DNA from: Breviolum minutum Mf 1.05b.01
Lineage: Eukaryota; Sar; Dinophyceae; Suessiales; Symbiodiniaceae
NCBI GenBank assembly: GCA_000507305.1
Contig: DF239917.1
Coordinates: forward strand, 229,096 to 293,095
Direction of reading: 5' to 3'
Length of the DNA stretch: 64,000 nucleotides
The translations under genes and the position numbers were made by a program. Positions 47,232-60,333 of the stretch are shown here, one piece after another. Positions within the stretch are counted from its first letter, which is position 1. Each line of letters starts with the position of its first letter. The notes beneath the pieces were generated by a model that saw only the letters and a list, made by a program, of their open reading frames with translations, was not told the DNA's origin and ran no database searches.

Positions 47232-50200
47232 TGTGCAGAATTCGGGTGACACGTACAAATTCCCATGGGTTGGTGCATTCCAACGGGAATGTGCCAAGGC
47301 GCATGAAATCGATGGCCGTCTTCTCCTCCACCGTGCCTCCCACTACCTCTGTTTTTTCAAACATCAAGACAGGGGAACTTGGCGGAAAAAAAACACAAAG
47401 AACCCACGAACAAAAAAAAAGAAGTCCACAAGTTCATGAACAAAACTGCTAGACCTGATGGGAAAGATCTTCTCTCATTTCAGGTGTGTCCTTTGGTCAC
47501 ACCTTGAAATCATGCAGCTATTTTTTCAGGTGGACTGAAAAAATGATGATCAATCCTCAGGTCCCAACCACAACTGGCGTGGTGCAACCAAAGGCTGAGG
47601 CACCCAACACGCAAATGTGTTGGTGGAAAGAAGGCCAGGTAGTGTCCCGGATAGGCATAGCACTCAAAGCGAAAGGCACCCTGCATTTTAGGGAATGGTA
47701 GGGGAAGTTGCCAAGGCCATGGTTGAAAAAACTACCTAGGATCCGATGAGTATCCAAGTATTCTCCAACAATCACTGGATGTTCATGGGGATAAGATGTG
47801 AATTATTAGATCTCAGACAGAGAGAAGGAGCACGACGCGGCAATGCAATCCAAAAATCGACGGTGGGTACAAGAATTTTCTTTTCCCAGAAGGTTATTTT
47901 CCAACTTAGATTTGAGAGGGGTAAGTGTTCGTGGCCATGGGTCAAAATGGGGATGCCAAATTGGCTGCCAAATGCTACGACCGCAAAATTGATCATCTTG
48001 GGTGTTGGTAAACCTGTATTTTGGGGGTCACTACTTTTGCCCTACACCCATGTAATGATGTTAAAACCTCGCATCTCATTAGCTGATAAGTTTGAACAGC
48101 TGCTTTTCCAACAAATACATTAAATACATCTTACAGAGTACACCTTACTGCTTGGCAAGTAATTGAAGCAAAAAACCACAGCATGCAATTGGAAGTTGGA
48201 CTATATATATATATATACATAACTTCTCTCATTTTGATCCAGGATACCAATCAAGCCCTGCAACTGCCATCCACCGTTTCTGTGGTGCTCACCTTGAAAA
48301 CATCACTGGCCACAGCGATAAAGTGGGCCTAGTTGGAACCCCATTGGCAGTGTCACTTCATCGGAGGTTGAGTCTCGTAACAATGCGGGGTGTGAAACAC
48401 CTGGAAATGCGGATTCCTGAGAATCATATCATGTTGACCAGTCAACCAAGTAGCACCAAGTAGAAGAATCTACTGAATCTGCTATGATTCCTAAAAGCTT
48501 TTTTGGAATCTTCAAGATTCATGTGTGTACACTAAAATTATTCATCATCTGAAATTTCTTTCCTGCTTCAGGTGGGTATTTTGGCGTTTTCAGGTCATCA
48601 ATCTATCGGGAATTCTTTCTTGTCTTTAGGCGGCAACAAATTTGGATCCACTTGAAGCATCGTTGGATTTATCATGCTCGTGTGGCAACCCATTTTGTCA
48701 TTTGTTATAGACCCCCTAAATCCCCCCCCTTGATCCATGACGATTATATATGCGCCCCAAATCATCCCAAAGACGATCTGTGGCTCCCTGATCTTACACC
48801 CAAAGAAGTGGGTCGATCTTGATTCATCTCGCCAATTTGTAGCAACAAATGCCCAAACTGAGAACTCCCGACACTTTCCGCCATCTGCCCTGGACTCAGA
48901 ATCACCTGCGGGGGGTCCCAGGTGTTTAGCCGGGAGAATGCCTTTTTGGGCTAAGGCTGCTTTTTTTCAAAGGAAGTCTTGGGGTGTAGTTTTCAAAGGT
49001 ACGTTTTTGAAGGGGAGCAATTGTCGCTGTTTTAGGTAGGAACCTGTCACTACCGAGGCATCTGTTGAGATTTATTTGTCTAATGTTCAAACCATCTCAA
49101 GTGGTGACGTATTTTGTCCACCAATGGCATTACAAGTGTTCACCCTAGACGTACTGATGGACATCATCCAGCTACTCAATGTCAAGCACGATAGTGTTGA
49201 AGGGTCTTGACAACAAATATATGATACTGAAGCATACATCGTGTTGATGAACTGACCAGTCTTTCAAGCAGCCCAAGCGGGATAGCCGAATGGCATGTCC
49301 ATCAAGTGAATTCATAGGATATCTTGTCATATCAGCTGCTTGGCAGGAAATTGTTCATCAAAACCTGTCCATCAAAACAGGATCTGTTCATGGTGGATTT
49401 TCTTTTTACCAGAGAAGTTGTTGGTTGCCAGTGAAACTGAATAAATCTTGGCAAAAACCCATGATAATGGCTGGCCTATGTTCAATTTCCAGAATGTACC
49501 CACACTTGTGATATCAGGGATATGTTCCAACCTTGAAACAAGATACCGCTTGAAGATGTACAGATCTTTCTTTAAAGCAATACTGATATGTGGGCAGTAC
49601 ATCATGACTTGATAGACTCAATCTTTTTCATCCAATCTAAAGAAGGGTGTGACCAAATTACCTCAGAAATGGTTGATTTAGGAGAGAAAGCAATGGTTTT
49701 TGGACAAATCCAAACAAAATTTTGACACATTCACCCAAATGAAAACCTGTTTCACCAAAGCACTTTAGGAACTGCCAAGCCATTTCCTAAATGACTTCGT
49801 CTTTCCCATCTGCCCCCCGGAGCGCTTTTTCCGCGAGTGTCAACATGCCTTGTTCTCCATCTCAACTGTTACCCCCCGGTGAGAAGCTGTGACATTCACC
49901 AGGGGGCCAAGCTACAGAAGTTTCAGGCTCTCAGGGTGAAGTTTGGCGGGAGATGTTTGGTTCTCAAGCCATGGACTTGTGACTTTTTGACCCTTGTTGT
50001 TTTACAAAGTAGACTTTTTGAATGGGGATGATATCCACACCCACTTTCCAACAACCAAAATAGAACCAACCAACAAAAAAAACAGGAATCTTGACAACCG
50101 AAAAAACCAGCCACACAAAAAAAAGAGAGTTTCAACAACCAAAATATGAACAGCACAACACAAAAAAAACATGTTTTTTTTGGGGGATGCTCATTTTACG

Positions 50201-50374
50201 CCTGTCTTCTTTGAGACCGTCAGAGCTTTGACGTATAAGCGAGCTATAGACAAAATGCTGTCGAGCCAAAGCAGGCTCAGCACGTTTTTCAGCACGCTGT
50301 TGCTACTTGAGAGATAGCAAATCGTATACCTGGGCGTTTTGTGCCCAGCACGACAAGATTACTGAAGTTATGAT

Positions 50375-50429
50375 TTAATAAGGCCTTATTAAGGGAAACC
50401 AATGGTTCATAAACCCTTAATAAGGCCTT
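50375..50429. repeat. Short hairpin repeat
   Basis: TTAATAAGGCCTTATTAAGGG and CCCTTAATAAGGCCTTG form an inverted repeat, each arm being itself palindromic around AAGGCCTT. A related AAGGCCTT pair is near 33.25-33.32 kb. Confidence 0.65.
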
Positions 50430-51508
50430 GTTTCGGGGGGGTACGTTACTGGCGGTTAGGTTGACCAGCCATAATTAAACAACTCAAACAACTCCAAAAT
50501 GACCTTCTCTAATAACCACCAACCAGCATTTGGGATTTTGGGAGTCTATGGTGTTGATTTGTATTTTTAAGAATTTGGAGCCCAAATCTTGTTGCAGTCA
50601 AAAATCCGAGAATGAAAAAATGCTGAAACCATGACATGACAGAATCTGTGTTCCCTTCTGTGACCATTCCGTTGAGCCATAGGAAAAAAGACGGCTCAAC
50701 CGGAGAAAGTACGCTTGGATTCTTGGAGTAAATTTCATCATCACCAACCCAAGTCCTGTAACAAGTGGAATTCTCACCTGATTGTAGGATGATATGTATA
50801 AGTGTGTACACAGAAACATAGCATACATGTTGTTTGACTCAGCTTTCCCAAACCACCTGGACCTTGAATCTCAGTGATATCCTGTGAGGTCATGAAAAAA
50901 TCCCGCATCGCCCCCAGCCCAGACTTTTGGGCCCGACTCGTCGACAAGATGCAGCGTTCGTGTGGCTATGTATCGAAAGCAAAGGTTGAAAGCATCAAAA
51001 GGTTTCACTTTTTGTATCCTTGGCAGTGCATCAGCCAATGGTTCGTTGGTACTTGGTGGTCCAGTCCCTTGGTTGTGAAGCCTGTTTTTGGTTTGATGAT
51101 ACCTTTTAATATGATTTTTTTTGTTGGGGTGGTAAACCAACAACATAAATCACCAACAACTTGCAGACTTGAGGATTAAAGCATTGCAAAAAAGCCATAG
51201 ATGAAATGTAACATAACAACAATGTCTATCCCCAGACTAAATTTGGACTAAGCCCTTCCCTCACGATCAATATGGAAAAACAATGCTAAGCGAAGATAAA
51301 GGTGAGTGTTGTGGAATTGGTGTCCACACACACCTACTTCCCTCCTGGAAAAACGAGGGTTTTCAGAGGTCTGGCAACGGTCATTCCCACATTTGAACAT
51401 ATATTCCTTGAACTTCACCCTCTTCTATCCACAAATTACAGTATATACATCAACGCAAATGGATCATACAAATAAGAAGGCCACGTCTGGTCCAAGAAAA
51501 TTGCAAGT

Positions 51509-51624
51509 GTACACGATCCGGTAAACTAAGATGGCAATGGAAAATCCCCATCCATCTTTTCCTGGAAAAAATATCATCAAAACGGTTGATGTTCCATTGC
51601 TATCTTAGTTTACCAGAGTGTATC
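51509..51624. repeat. Inverted-repeat element, family E
   Basis: GGTAAACTAAGATGGCAATGG at one end and its near reverse complement CCATTGCTATCTTAGTTTACC at the other, with GTGTA flanks. Diverged relatives occur near 3990 and 21.82 kb. Confidence 0.8.
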
Positions 51625-52555
51625 ACGATTTTCCATCCCCTCTCAGATGTTGTTACCCTTGCCAACGAAACGCCTGCAAAGAAGGACAGCCACGGCAAAG
51701 GCTGGAAAGCTTTCAAGGCCATTCACATGACAAGCCTCAAAAGACATCACTGACATGATGACTTGGAAAAACACAAGTGAATAATAGGAGGAACTTCACC
51801 TAACACTCACTAAACTCACCAAACTCGCATAAACTCACTGACATACCAGATGGATAAAAGCTCCAAGATCAAAATCTGGCAAGTTTCTTGGCTGCAAGCC
51901 ATTGTCAGAGCTACCAACAAAAAGACACAAAAAAAACTCACGTTGTTCTCATAACTCGATGATTGGACTGCTTTCGTTTCCTCAAGATGTTAACCCAAGA
52001 AGCAAAGCATCTTCCCGTCAACCCGCCGAACTCGCTATTGGAATCGGTACTCGAGCTCCTCCTGAAGGAGGGGTGGATGGTGGGGATTGTAAATATTGGA
52101 ACCGGTACAGGAAATGCTGGCTTCAATGGTCGCAAGAATCATGGTAAGGAGAATCATATTATAGGTATGGAGAGTAAAGAAAATGATAGTGACGCTGTGA
52201 ATGAAAAAAAACCTCCATGTTTGCATAATATTACAGTAGTCAAGTTGATTACTACAATTAATGTGCCTTGAATCCGATTCCAAGAGCTCCACAGCGTGAA
52301 CTTGTCACACGCTCTTGCTTCTATTTCTGACATGCAAACAGCTGCACATCCATGCAAGAACTTCCTGGGACTATGATCATGATGACTCAAATCATTGTAA
52401 TCATATGTAATCATCATCTTTGAAAAACTACGAGTGGAGGATAATCAATTTAAATTCAATACGGCTCAGGAGAAATCCTGCATTTTCAATAGGAGGTATC
52501 CCTCATTTTCTCCCAATTCCAAGAACAAGATTGATCTCTCCGCTGAGCCCTCCTC

Positions 52556-52644
52556 TTTTGAATGACGCCCAGCTTAATGAAGCGAGGGATGTAGGCCAAG
52601 GTCCACGCTGCCGGAATGGTGGCCAACGCCGGCAGGAACATGTC
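52556..52644 (-). CDS. Candidate exon: membrane helix
   Basis: Reads DMFLPALATIPAAWTLAY, then IPRFIKLGVIQ: a clear hydrophobic segment followed by a basic one. The acceptor is GACGAG then G, and a GA donor (CAAAA then GAGG) is possible. It could belong to a MAPEG-like or other small membrane protein, but the neighbouring exons were not found, so the family is not assigned. Confidence 0.45.
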
Positions 52645-53013
52645 CTCGTCCGAATTTTGTAGGGCATGGAAAAAGTCATGGGAAATTCAAGAGCAAAAAA
52701 GAGGGGAACCATGGTAGATAACTAATCAGCAATGGTCAATAAGAAGCCTTCCACCCACTATGCATAGAATATGGTCCCATTAGCAATCGTGCATGGCAGG
52801 TTGAAAAAACAGTAAAGGTTTTTTTGCCGGGTAGGCATTGCTAGGTGGGGAAAAAACTTCCCATGATGTTTCTTCCTGAGGCAACCGGGAAAATATACAC
52901 TGCTAAAGCTTAAGGCCTCAAAAAAAAAGATCTTTCCATTTCTCCCTTCCAATCACCAGCAGATAAACCCGAGGTTGGACACCCCTGGGCCTCCCCTTCA
53001 CACACACACACCC

Positions 53014-53042
53014 CTCCTGCATGATCCGCATCATCAGCTCCT
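53014..53042 (-). CDS. Candidate exon: short helical segment
   Basis: After a good pyrimidine-rich acceptor (TTCCAATCAG) the frame reads ELMMRIMQEG. A (GT)n stretch follows immediately and could hold the donor. It may join the candidate at 53497-53558 across a GT-AG intron. Too short for any functional statement. Confidence 0.3.
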
Positions 53043-53224
53043 GATTGGAACGGAAAGAAAGTATGGAAAATCTGAGCGGATAAATTGTCACTGGAGGTCG
53101 CTGAATAAGAGTACAATGATAAGAGTATATGAGTGTAAAAAACATTGAGTACATACAACACTTCAAGCAACAACTCTTCAATGCATTGCTTGAAACACTC
53201 CTCCTCTCTTTCTCTCTCTCTCTC

Positions 53225-53225
53225 N
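53225..53225. other. Single-N gap in a (TC)n tract
   Basis: One ambiguous base directly after a TC run. Here the flanks are not duplicated, so sequence may have been lost in the microsatellite. Confidence 0.8.
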
Positions 53226-53329
53226 ATAAGAAGTAGTATAGTAGTAGTAAAACTAAATTAGTAGTACGACTACAACAACTTACTAACGACAACAACTACT
53301 CTACTAGCATGTCTGTAACACTACCTCCT

Positions 53330-53334
<5 letters not shown>

Positions 53335-53380
<46 letters not shown>
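53335..53380. repeat. (CT)n microsatellite
   Basis: Pure CT run of about 45 bp; a shorter (TC)n tract lies at about 53203-53224 next to the single-N gap. Confidence 0.95.
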
Positions 53381-53386
<6 letters not shown>

Positions 53387-53496
53387 TTTTCCACCCACAC
53401 CCACACAATGCACAACTTGTTCTTCTTTGAACTATTTGTCGTTGGTGGCATTTCTTGTTGTTACTGCTTGTCCTGGACCTGTTGTTGCTGCCCTGG

Positions 53497-53558
53497 CGGC
53501 AGCTTCGCCATGATGGACATCAGCCATGCAGGTGGCGCCTCTGAGAAAACATCAGCCA
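53497..53558 (-). CDS. Candidate exon: Gln-rich segment
   Basis: Reads APPAWLMSIMAKLPPGQQQQ before a possible GT donor (CAACAG then GTCCAG). A TCTCAG acceptor lies just upstream. The joined product with the 53.0-kb candidate would read GQQQQELMMRIMQEG. Coding character is judged by eye only. Confidence 0.3.
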
Positions 53559-56500
53559 TGCAACACACACCCACCGTGGATTTCTGGGAAAAAAAACACA
53601 GAAATATCACGATTTTAACGGAAAAGGATGGATCCATATATTTAAAACAACATCTGAGCGTGGACCAAAAGATCAAGTAACTCGGAAGGTCGTATGGTTG
53701 TACATGCGCGCAGACTTTACGCATGCTTATGCTTTCCACACTTTAGCTTGCGCATAAGCCATGTGTGTGGACATGCTTACGCGGACCTTAGCACAGGAAC
53801 ACGCTTACGCACAGAGCTTTTGGGCTCAAAACAGGTCATTTTTTGGGGCTCAAAGGATCTGATCTTTGGCCTCGTCGTTTCCAAGTTGGAAGATCAGAGG
53901 TTGTTGTTATGCCCAGAAGGCGCTTAACATGCCGGCTATTCGAGTGGAAAAACCTGTTTCTGTTACCTAATTTAAAGGGAAACATGTAATTCGACTTGGG
54001 GTGTGCCGATGACGGTGATGAAACATACGTTTTAAATGGTGGATCTTGAGGGTGTTACTAACATGGTTACTAAGAATCTTTTTTTCAGAGAGGGATCAGG
54101 AACTTTTTATAGCTATAGATGGTATAAGTAGTAAGTGGATGTATTTGCATGTATTTGCGACGTCTCTAAGCTGGATGAATCTCCAGAAACTCAAGCTGGG
54201 AATATCCGATATGATGATGTAATTTAATGTCTTCTCCCACCAACTTCCTTCAATTTCTGGACAACGCCTGCATCTTCACCCCGCCGAAACCGGAGGGAAT
54301 TGGTGAACCCCAGTTGCGCGTGTGAATCTGAGCCATATGATTTTTTTTTCACGGCATCCCTGTGCATCAATCACAATCACAGAGCATCAAATCCCAATCC
54401 AAAAGGGTCACAAGCATCGGAGGTGAATATGATCGAAAATCACCTTCGAAACGGAAAGGATGTTTTTCACCCGTGCTTAACAAAACACAGATCTTATTTC
54501 AAGGGAACGGACGAAAAGAAAACCAAATGTTGATGAGAAGAAACCAAGTTTAACCGCTTCATCCTGTTCAGGTGAAAGAAAACAAAATTCTTCTCTGAAG
54601 GAGTTCAGGATTTCTGAAACGAATTGGCCAACAATTCTCTATATGGTCGATTTCTTTTAACCACTCAGCTGAAAAAACAAAACTCGAGGGCACCTGCTAG
54701 CCTTTACCGAATTTCGTCGGTGAACATGAAAAAAGTTGGAAACAAGCACCTAGTCAATGATGTATATAGACACGAGGATATGATATAGAATGTCACCAAC
54801 TTGGAAGAGTCTGAAAGAATGAGAATTCCACAAACACTTCACTTCGTTTTTGGTGGGAAATCGGTCACCTGACCTCACCATAGTTCACCAAAACACATAT
54901 ATTACATATATTTAGATTTTGGATGCTGTTCCTGCCACAAAATCAACATGAATTGGTTGGGCTCTCCAATCTTAGAATTTGAGGCGACATAATTGGCATT
55001 GCATAGAATGTCTCATTTGTTGAAAGCATAACTGACATGTGCTATGGCTGGTAAACATCAAAACTCTTGATTATTGGGGGGGAGGACTTGAGGTTTCCCC
55101 ATCTTGTACAGTAGCTAGGCTTTTTAGGCAATCCTCGAGGCCTATAACCACTTCGCAAATGGAGCCCCCCAAGCATCTAAGGGGGGTAGGCACCTCTGAA
55201 ACAGAGATCTGCCGTGAGAGGGCAAAATTGAAGTTCAAACCTTTGGCAAAAGATGGCAAAGAAGGTCATGGAAGGGCTTAGGGAGGGCGTTGCTCCTCAA
55301 CTCCCTGGAGCATTTTGGACTTGTGGACCCTTTTGCATTGTGATCGAAGTCACGAAACATTGTTGGAATGAATGATCATCCCTCAAAAAACAGCAATCTG
55401 GAATGCTTGTAATGGCTAAAGAAAAACAGGACCAAAAGAAAATTGCAGAAGGCAACATCCTTGACTGCCACTTTCTGAAAGATCTACGACATCAATCTGT
55501 AAGTCCATGGCTTGAACAACAATTATATAAGATGGTTTTTCCCTTTGATGCCATACTGGCCAGGGTTGTGTGTGCGTGTGCCTCCCTGAAAGGAAATGAG
55601 ATGTCACCACTTTCTAGTTCCTTTTTTTGTTTGGAAATTCAATGGGCAAAAACAACAAAGACATCTCATGTCATGATGACTCTCAGGTATTCCTCCGTGG
55701 TCACCTCCTTTTGGGTGAATCTAAGAGAGAAGACCCGGTGACACGGTGACTTGTCATAAGTCCCTACCACTGTCACATGTGGGATGGTTTCTTTCTACGA
55801 AGGGTTTTCCTGGAGGTATATGATAAACTCAATCACCAAGTATGTCAATCTACATGAAGTACACCACCTCCAAAAAAAACGATGATGGCGCCTACAAGAT
55901 GGCTACCCATTATAAACTAGGTTATAACCACTCTAAGTACGGTTTTAACCCTACAAATCTATCTGCAGCCATTTAGACAGGATCCATATAGTAGCTCCGT
56001 TTATTTGCCGATCGTAATGGGACGATGCTTCCGAGCCCAATGGAGACTAAAGGCTCTGTGGAGGGAGGCCGAAATTGGTGACCCATCCAAGGATAGTGAT
56101 GGGAAAGTAGATGGCACAACTCCCATGGTTTATCATGGCCCCTTACTAAGCCACCTTTTAATTGGGAGTTATCCATCTCCTTTCACCATGGTGTAATTTG
56201 CTCTGACAAACTGTATGACCTCAGAAATAGACCATGAAATTTCCATCATCATAGCAGCTCGCAATGAGAGGGGCAATTTTTCAGTCAAAAATGTTTTCAC
56301 ATTGGAATTGGCAAGGAATCCAAACAACTCATGGGAAAAAAAAAAAAAAAAAAAAAACGGGAATTTTCAATTTGTCAACTTACGTCTTGTTCAGCTGAGG
56401 GATCTTCCAGGGATTCCAAATCACCACTTACAGAAGCTGTTCCTTGGCCCGCCTCCATCTTGACCTACACCCGCAGTAGCCTTGCAACTCTTCATTGGGA

Positions 56501-59396
56501 TGTTTTGGTGCTGATGATGATGATGATGAGGAGGAGGATAAATGATGATGATAATGATGATATGCCATCATGTACGTGTCAGGTCACCACGACTTTTTGA
56601 CAACTGCGACCCTTCCAAGATCTTTAGTTCGGAGTCTTCGAAACTTTGAGTCTAATGCACTGTGTTTTCAGCGTCTGTAATCAATCTCTCAAAACTTGAT
56701 GTGTCCAGACTTTTTGGATACCAAAACCAGTGCCCAAACTCGTAAAGCTCACTTAAAAAAACAACATCCATAAACACAATCATATGATTCTGGCAAACCA
56801 CATAAAATGCCAACCCCCCAAAAACATTGGGAACCCTACCCCGGCCCTACCCAACTAAAAACAAAAAACCAGCCCCATACCAACCCAACCCAACCAACCG
56901 TGGACCCAACCATCCGCAGCCAGCCTGTGGTCGGATGCGACACATATTATTCACCTCCGGAAGCCACCACAAGGAGAACTTCGCCTCTCCGCGTCGTGAG
57001 TGAAAACCCATGGGAAATTCTCCCGGGTGGTTTCGTTGGATTTTTTTGTTGATTGATGTGATTTAAAATATATGCCTGAAAGAAAAAAAGGTAGTCAAAA
57101 AATGCAAAAATGCGAATCATGCAATATATAGTTTGGGATGCGGAATCCTAGATCAACAGTGACAAATGAAGGTCAATAGGGATTCCTGAACCTAAAAATG
57201 TAAGAATTGACGAATTGATACTTTTCCAAGCAGAAATCTCTCCTTTTCTCGGGTGCTCCACGTTTAAATTCAGGGTTGTCTCTGGAAAGTAGCGTGGTGA
57301 TGCTGTTTTATCCCAAACAGACTATGACCTGAGTGAGTGGCTACTCCATCCTCTGCTGAGAAAAAGGGACAGGAACACTACCCAATCTGGACATTTTTCC
57401 TAGGCACAACAACTTGGAGTCTTCACCCATGGACAGCGGTCAAAATGACCGCCAGCGCCTCTTTGAAGAAGTCGTAGAATTCGGCTTTAGCATCCCCTCT
57501 GCCTTGCCTCGCACAATTCCACTGGGTCAGAAAATGATGCATCTTGATTTGAAATCTGGGGAGCATTTTCTCCATTTCATGCATTTTATTGTCTATAAAG
57601 ATAATTCAATTCAGGGATTTACTTTGGAATGGGTGAAAATTTCCAGTCATAATGATTAAAATTGTCGGAAAAAACCGGGGAAATCGGTGACTATTTGTCT
57701 AATTTCGTATGATCATTATCCCCCTAGAACTTGGCAACAGAAAATGCAGGAACATACAGTATCCGAATTTTGCGAATTTTCCGGGAAAGGATGGGAATTC
57801 AGATGATTTACCTATTGACAAGTAGCACAGCAGTCATCCATTTTTGACGAAACTACCAGACTTAAGAACCCAAATATCTCACTTCCCATCCTGGAAAGGG
57901 AAAGTCTTCCCAACTGTGGAGGTCATGACGGATTTTTGGAATCCCTCAAGGTTTGCAGCGTAAAAACTTGATCAAACGGTGCTGGTTGCCCAAAGAATTG
58001 TTCAAAGTCGGAGGCCACAACACTCTCCTTTCTTCTGCTTATGTTTTCGGATGTTTTCGGCACTTTCGCCTTTTTTGGAACTAAGGGCAAGTCATGATGC
58101 ACTTTGGAACTGCAGGGACGGAGTCATAAACACTCCCTGGGCATCCAAACACAAACAACGACATCCCCACCACGCGTACAAACCTCGGGCCAGACAGGAT
58201 GTCATGGGTGGCAGCATGTCTACCATGGCCAAATTTTCATGGGGTTGCTACTATTGATGCACAATTCACCTGGTAACAATAAAAAATGTTGGTACTCTTG
58301 GTATGCTTCAAAGATGCTAAAAAACTTGAACCAATGGTGAAATTATTGTGTGATATTTACTGTAGCGATGGATGAAGCCTTGAAATGGATAAAATGTTAT
58401 TTACTGTTGTAATGGATGAAGCCTTGAAATGGATAAAATGTTGACTATCTTGATGGGATGTTTACACTTGTTTACTTCGTCTTACTATAACAACAGGTGA
58501 ACGAATGAATCGTCCCTTCACGAGGTCCCTCCAATGGGTGTTTTCTCAAGACCTCCCAGAAAGTCCCATGGCTTTTCTGCCACCTCTCCGAAACTTTCTT
58601 CATCTGCTGCCCTGCTATTGGACTTCCTGTTTCCAATCTCTTATACTTAGCATCTCCTTTCTGATCAATACATTTTTATAAACACAAAACCTTGATATCA
58701 ACTCACAACTTATTCACCAACCTCCCGAATTTGATGCCCAATTTGCATCCTAGCTTGCGTCAGTTGGGCCCTCCCACTTGTCCGGATGGCCCAAAGGCGA
58801 AAGCATGAACTCTTTAGGGATGGACCTAGGCGTGTGGGTCGAGACGAAAGATCACACCCAGTTGGGTGAACTACAATAATTCACCAACTTGAAGAAACCA
58901 TCAAACCCATATCTTTGAGGGGTTCCCTTACTACCATCTACTTTGTGAGGTACGGTGAGGTCGTTCTCCTTTGCCAATGACTTGCCTGATATCAGTTGCA
59001 AAAAATGATTGGCGAAATAAAGTTGGAGCTTCACCGAAAGATGAGAAGATGTCGCAGAGCCAAACGTTTAGCAATGCAGCGTCTCTTTCATATACTGAGT
59101 GGAGTCAATTTGTTGGCCAGTTCACAAGAGCGCGGCTTAGATACCGATGAAACAACCATTTTTGAATGTGCCGCAGACCTTCCTAAACCTTTAAAATTCA
59201 CTGATCTGTACTCCCAAGTTCACAGAAGATTCTGAAAGCTGAGATGCCACACATGCGAGGTTTGATCATAGTTGTGTCCAACCGAAAGCCTTTCGCCTGA
59301 AGGCAGCAAAGGCAGCTCTTGCCCTTCCCCACGTCCGAAGCTTAAATACATGCATCTCCAATCCACGCCTTTCGCTCCAATGCAACAAGCATGTTA
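53559..59396. other. Stretch with unassigned short frames
   Basis: No gene could be assembled. Protein-like frames occur at 55.40-55.74 kb plus (112 codons), 56.0-56.2 kb plus, 57.42-57.53 kb (both strands open; minus reads AEFYDFFKEALAVILTAVHG) and 59.00-59.24 kb plus (79 codons, basic). Each lacks a partner exon or a recognised domain. A near-identical tandem copy of about 50 bp occurs around 58360-58443. Confidence 0.4.
56336..56357. repeat. Poly-A tract
   Basis: Run of about 20 A. It could be a retroposed tail, but no gene-like sequence precedes it. Confidence 0.8.
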
Positions 59397-59609
59397 TCAT
59401 ATTGAGAACGTTTGAACCTGAGAAGGCATGCACCAAGCGCTCATCAACGCAGGAATACCAAAGTATGCTCCAAACACTCCAAAGAAATCTCTTCCAAAAA
59501 ACTCCCACCTATCACCCATGGACCCATGTACTAAGTCACACTGTGGCCCTAGCGGATTGCTCAAGGTCTCGTAAGCATCGTTGATCTCACGGATTTTCTC
59601 CTCCGCGGC
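59397..59609 (-). CDS. J-domain protein, exon 4 (helices III-IV and C-terminus)
   Basis: Opens AAEEKIREINDAYETLSNP, helices III and IV of the J domain, after acceptor GCATGAG then G. An in-frame TAA just upstream requires the splice. The frame continues through a Gly/Phe-rich part (RDFFGVFGAYFG) to a TGA at 59397-59399, giving a protein of about 115 residues if no further intron is used. No zinc-finger or C-terminal substrate domain is seen, so it would be a small type III (DnaJC-like) co-chaperone; whether this stop is the true one is uncertain. Confidence 0.75.
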   Translation of the reverse strand, partial: AAEEKIREINDAYETLSNPLGPQCDLVHGSMGDRWEFFGRDFFGVFGAYFGIPALMSAWCMPSQVQTFSI

Positions 59610-59920
59610 CTCATGCAGTGAACTTTACTTCAGAGAGGTGCGCAATGCTCCATCCAACAAAAAACAGAGAAGTCATGAGGCAAACGCAAAAAACATACCC
59701 ATCATTCATCATCCCATTATGATTGTTGGGGATTTCAACTTGGTACTCTCAAGCTTCCCAAATTTGTAGGGATCAGGATGGAAATACCCATCTACAAAAT
59801 ATCTAGATCTCTCCGCCACTGAATCTTATTCAAGTTGATGAAAGAACAGAAGTTGCCAAGAGCTTTGTCATAAAACTTGACAAGTTGTGATTTTTGTTTT
59901 AGTTTTGACTCAGTCAATGC

Positions 59921-59969
59921 CTCGCGATTTTGCGGGTGCTTGTCCGGATGATGCTGCAAGACCAACTTC
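59921..59969 (-). CDS. J-domain protein, exon 3 (HPD loop)
   Basis: A 49-nt exon reading KLVLQHHPDKHPQNRE. It contains the His-Pro-Asp triad that J proteins use to stimulate the ATPase of Hsp70 partners. The acceptor is CACGCAG then G and the donor is GC (GCGAG then GCATT), phase 0. The intron upstream is 855 bp and contains the pentanucleotide array. Confidence 0.92.
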
Positions 59970-60202
59970 CTGCGTGCACGGTCCATGGAAATATGACGTG
60001 TGTATGTGTGTGTACATATAGATATATATTATATACATTTATGATCATTTATGTGTGTGTATATAAGTATATATATATATACTATAGTTGCTCTTTAAAA
60101 AATACGAAGAATTTAGATGATGGTTCTTTCACCCATTGGGAAGGTGCCCAAATCCTACATGGTTACACTGCATAACATCACATGACATGACATGACATTG
60201 CC

Positions 60203-60333
60203 GTACATTACATTACATACAATAACCTTACATTACATTACATTACATTACGTTACGTTACGTTACGTTACGTTCCGTTACATTACGTTGCATTACATTA
60301 CCTTACATTACATTACATTACCTCACATTACAT
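60203..60333. repeat. (ATTAC)n pentanucleotide array
   Basis: CATTA and CGTTA units in tandem with drift into related motifs until about 60515 (TACAG and CATAC units). It lies in intron 2 of the J-domain gene. A dispersed version of the same motif occurs near 6540-6600. Confidence 0.9.

Larger units (their letters stand above)
36299..52555. other. Repeat-rich stretch without a confident gene
   Basis: Contains a (CAA)n tract, (TA)n tracts, four annotated inverted-repeat elements and several ambiguous short frames on both strands (for example 41.2, 42.8, 43.6, 44.5 and 50.9 kb). Upstream exons of the cysteine gene should lie here if the gene starts inside the window; I searched for CxC and CxxC spacing on the minus strand and found nothing convincing. 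Confidence 0.5.
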
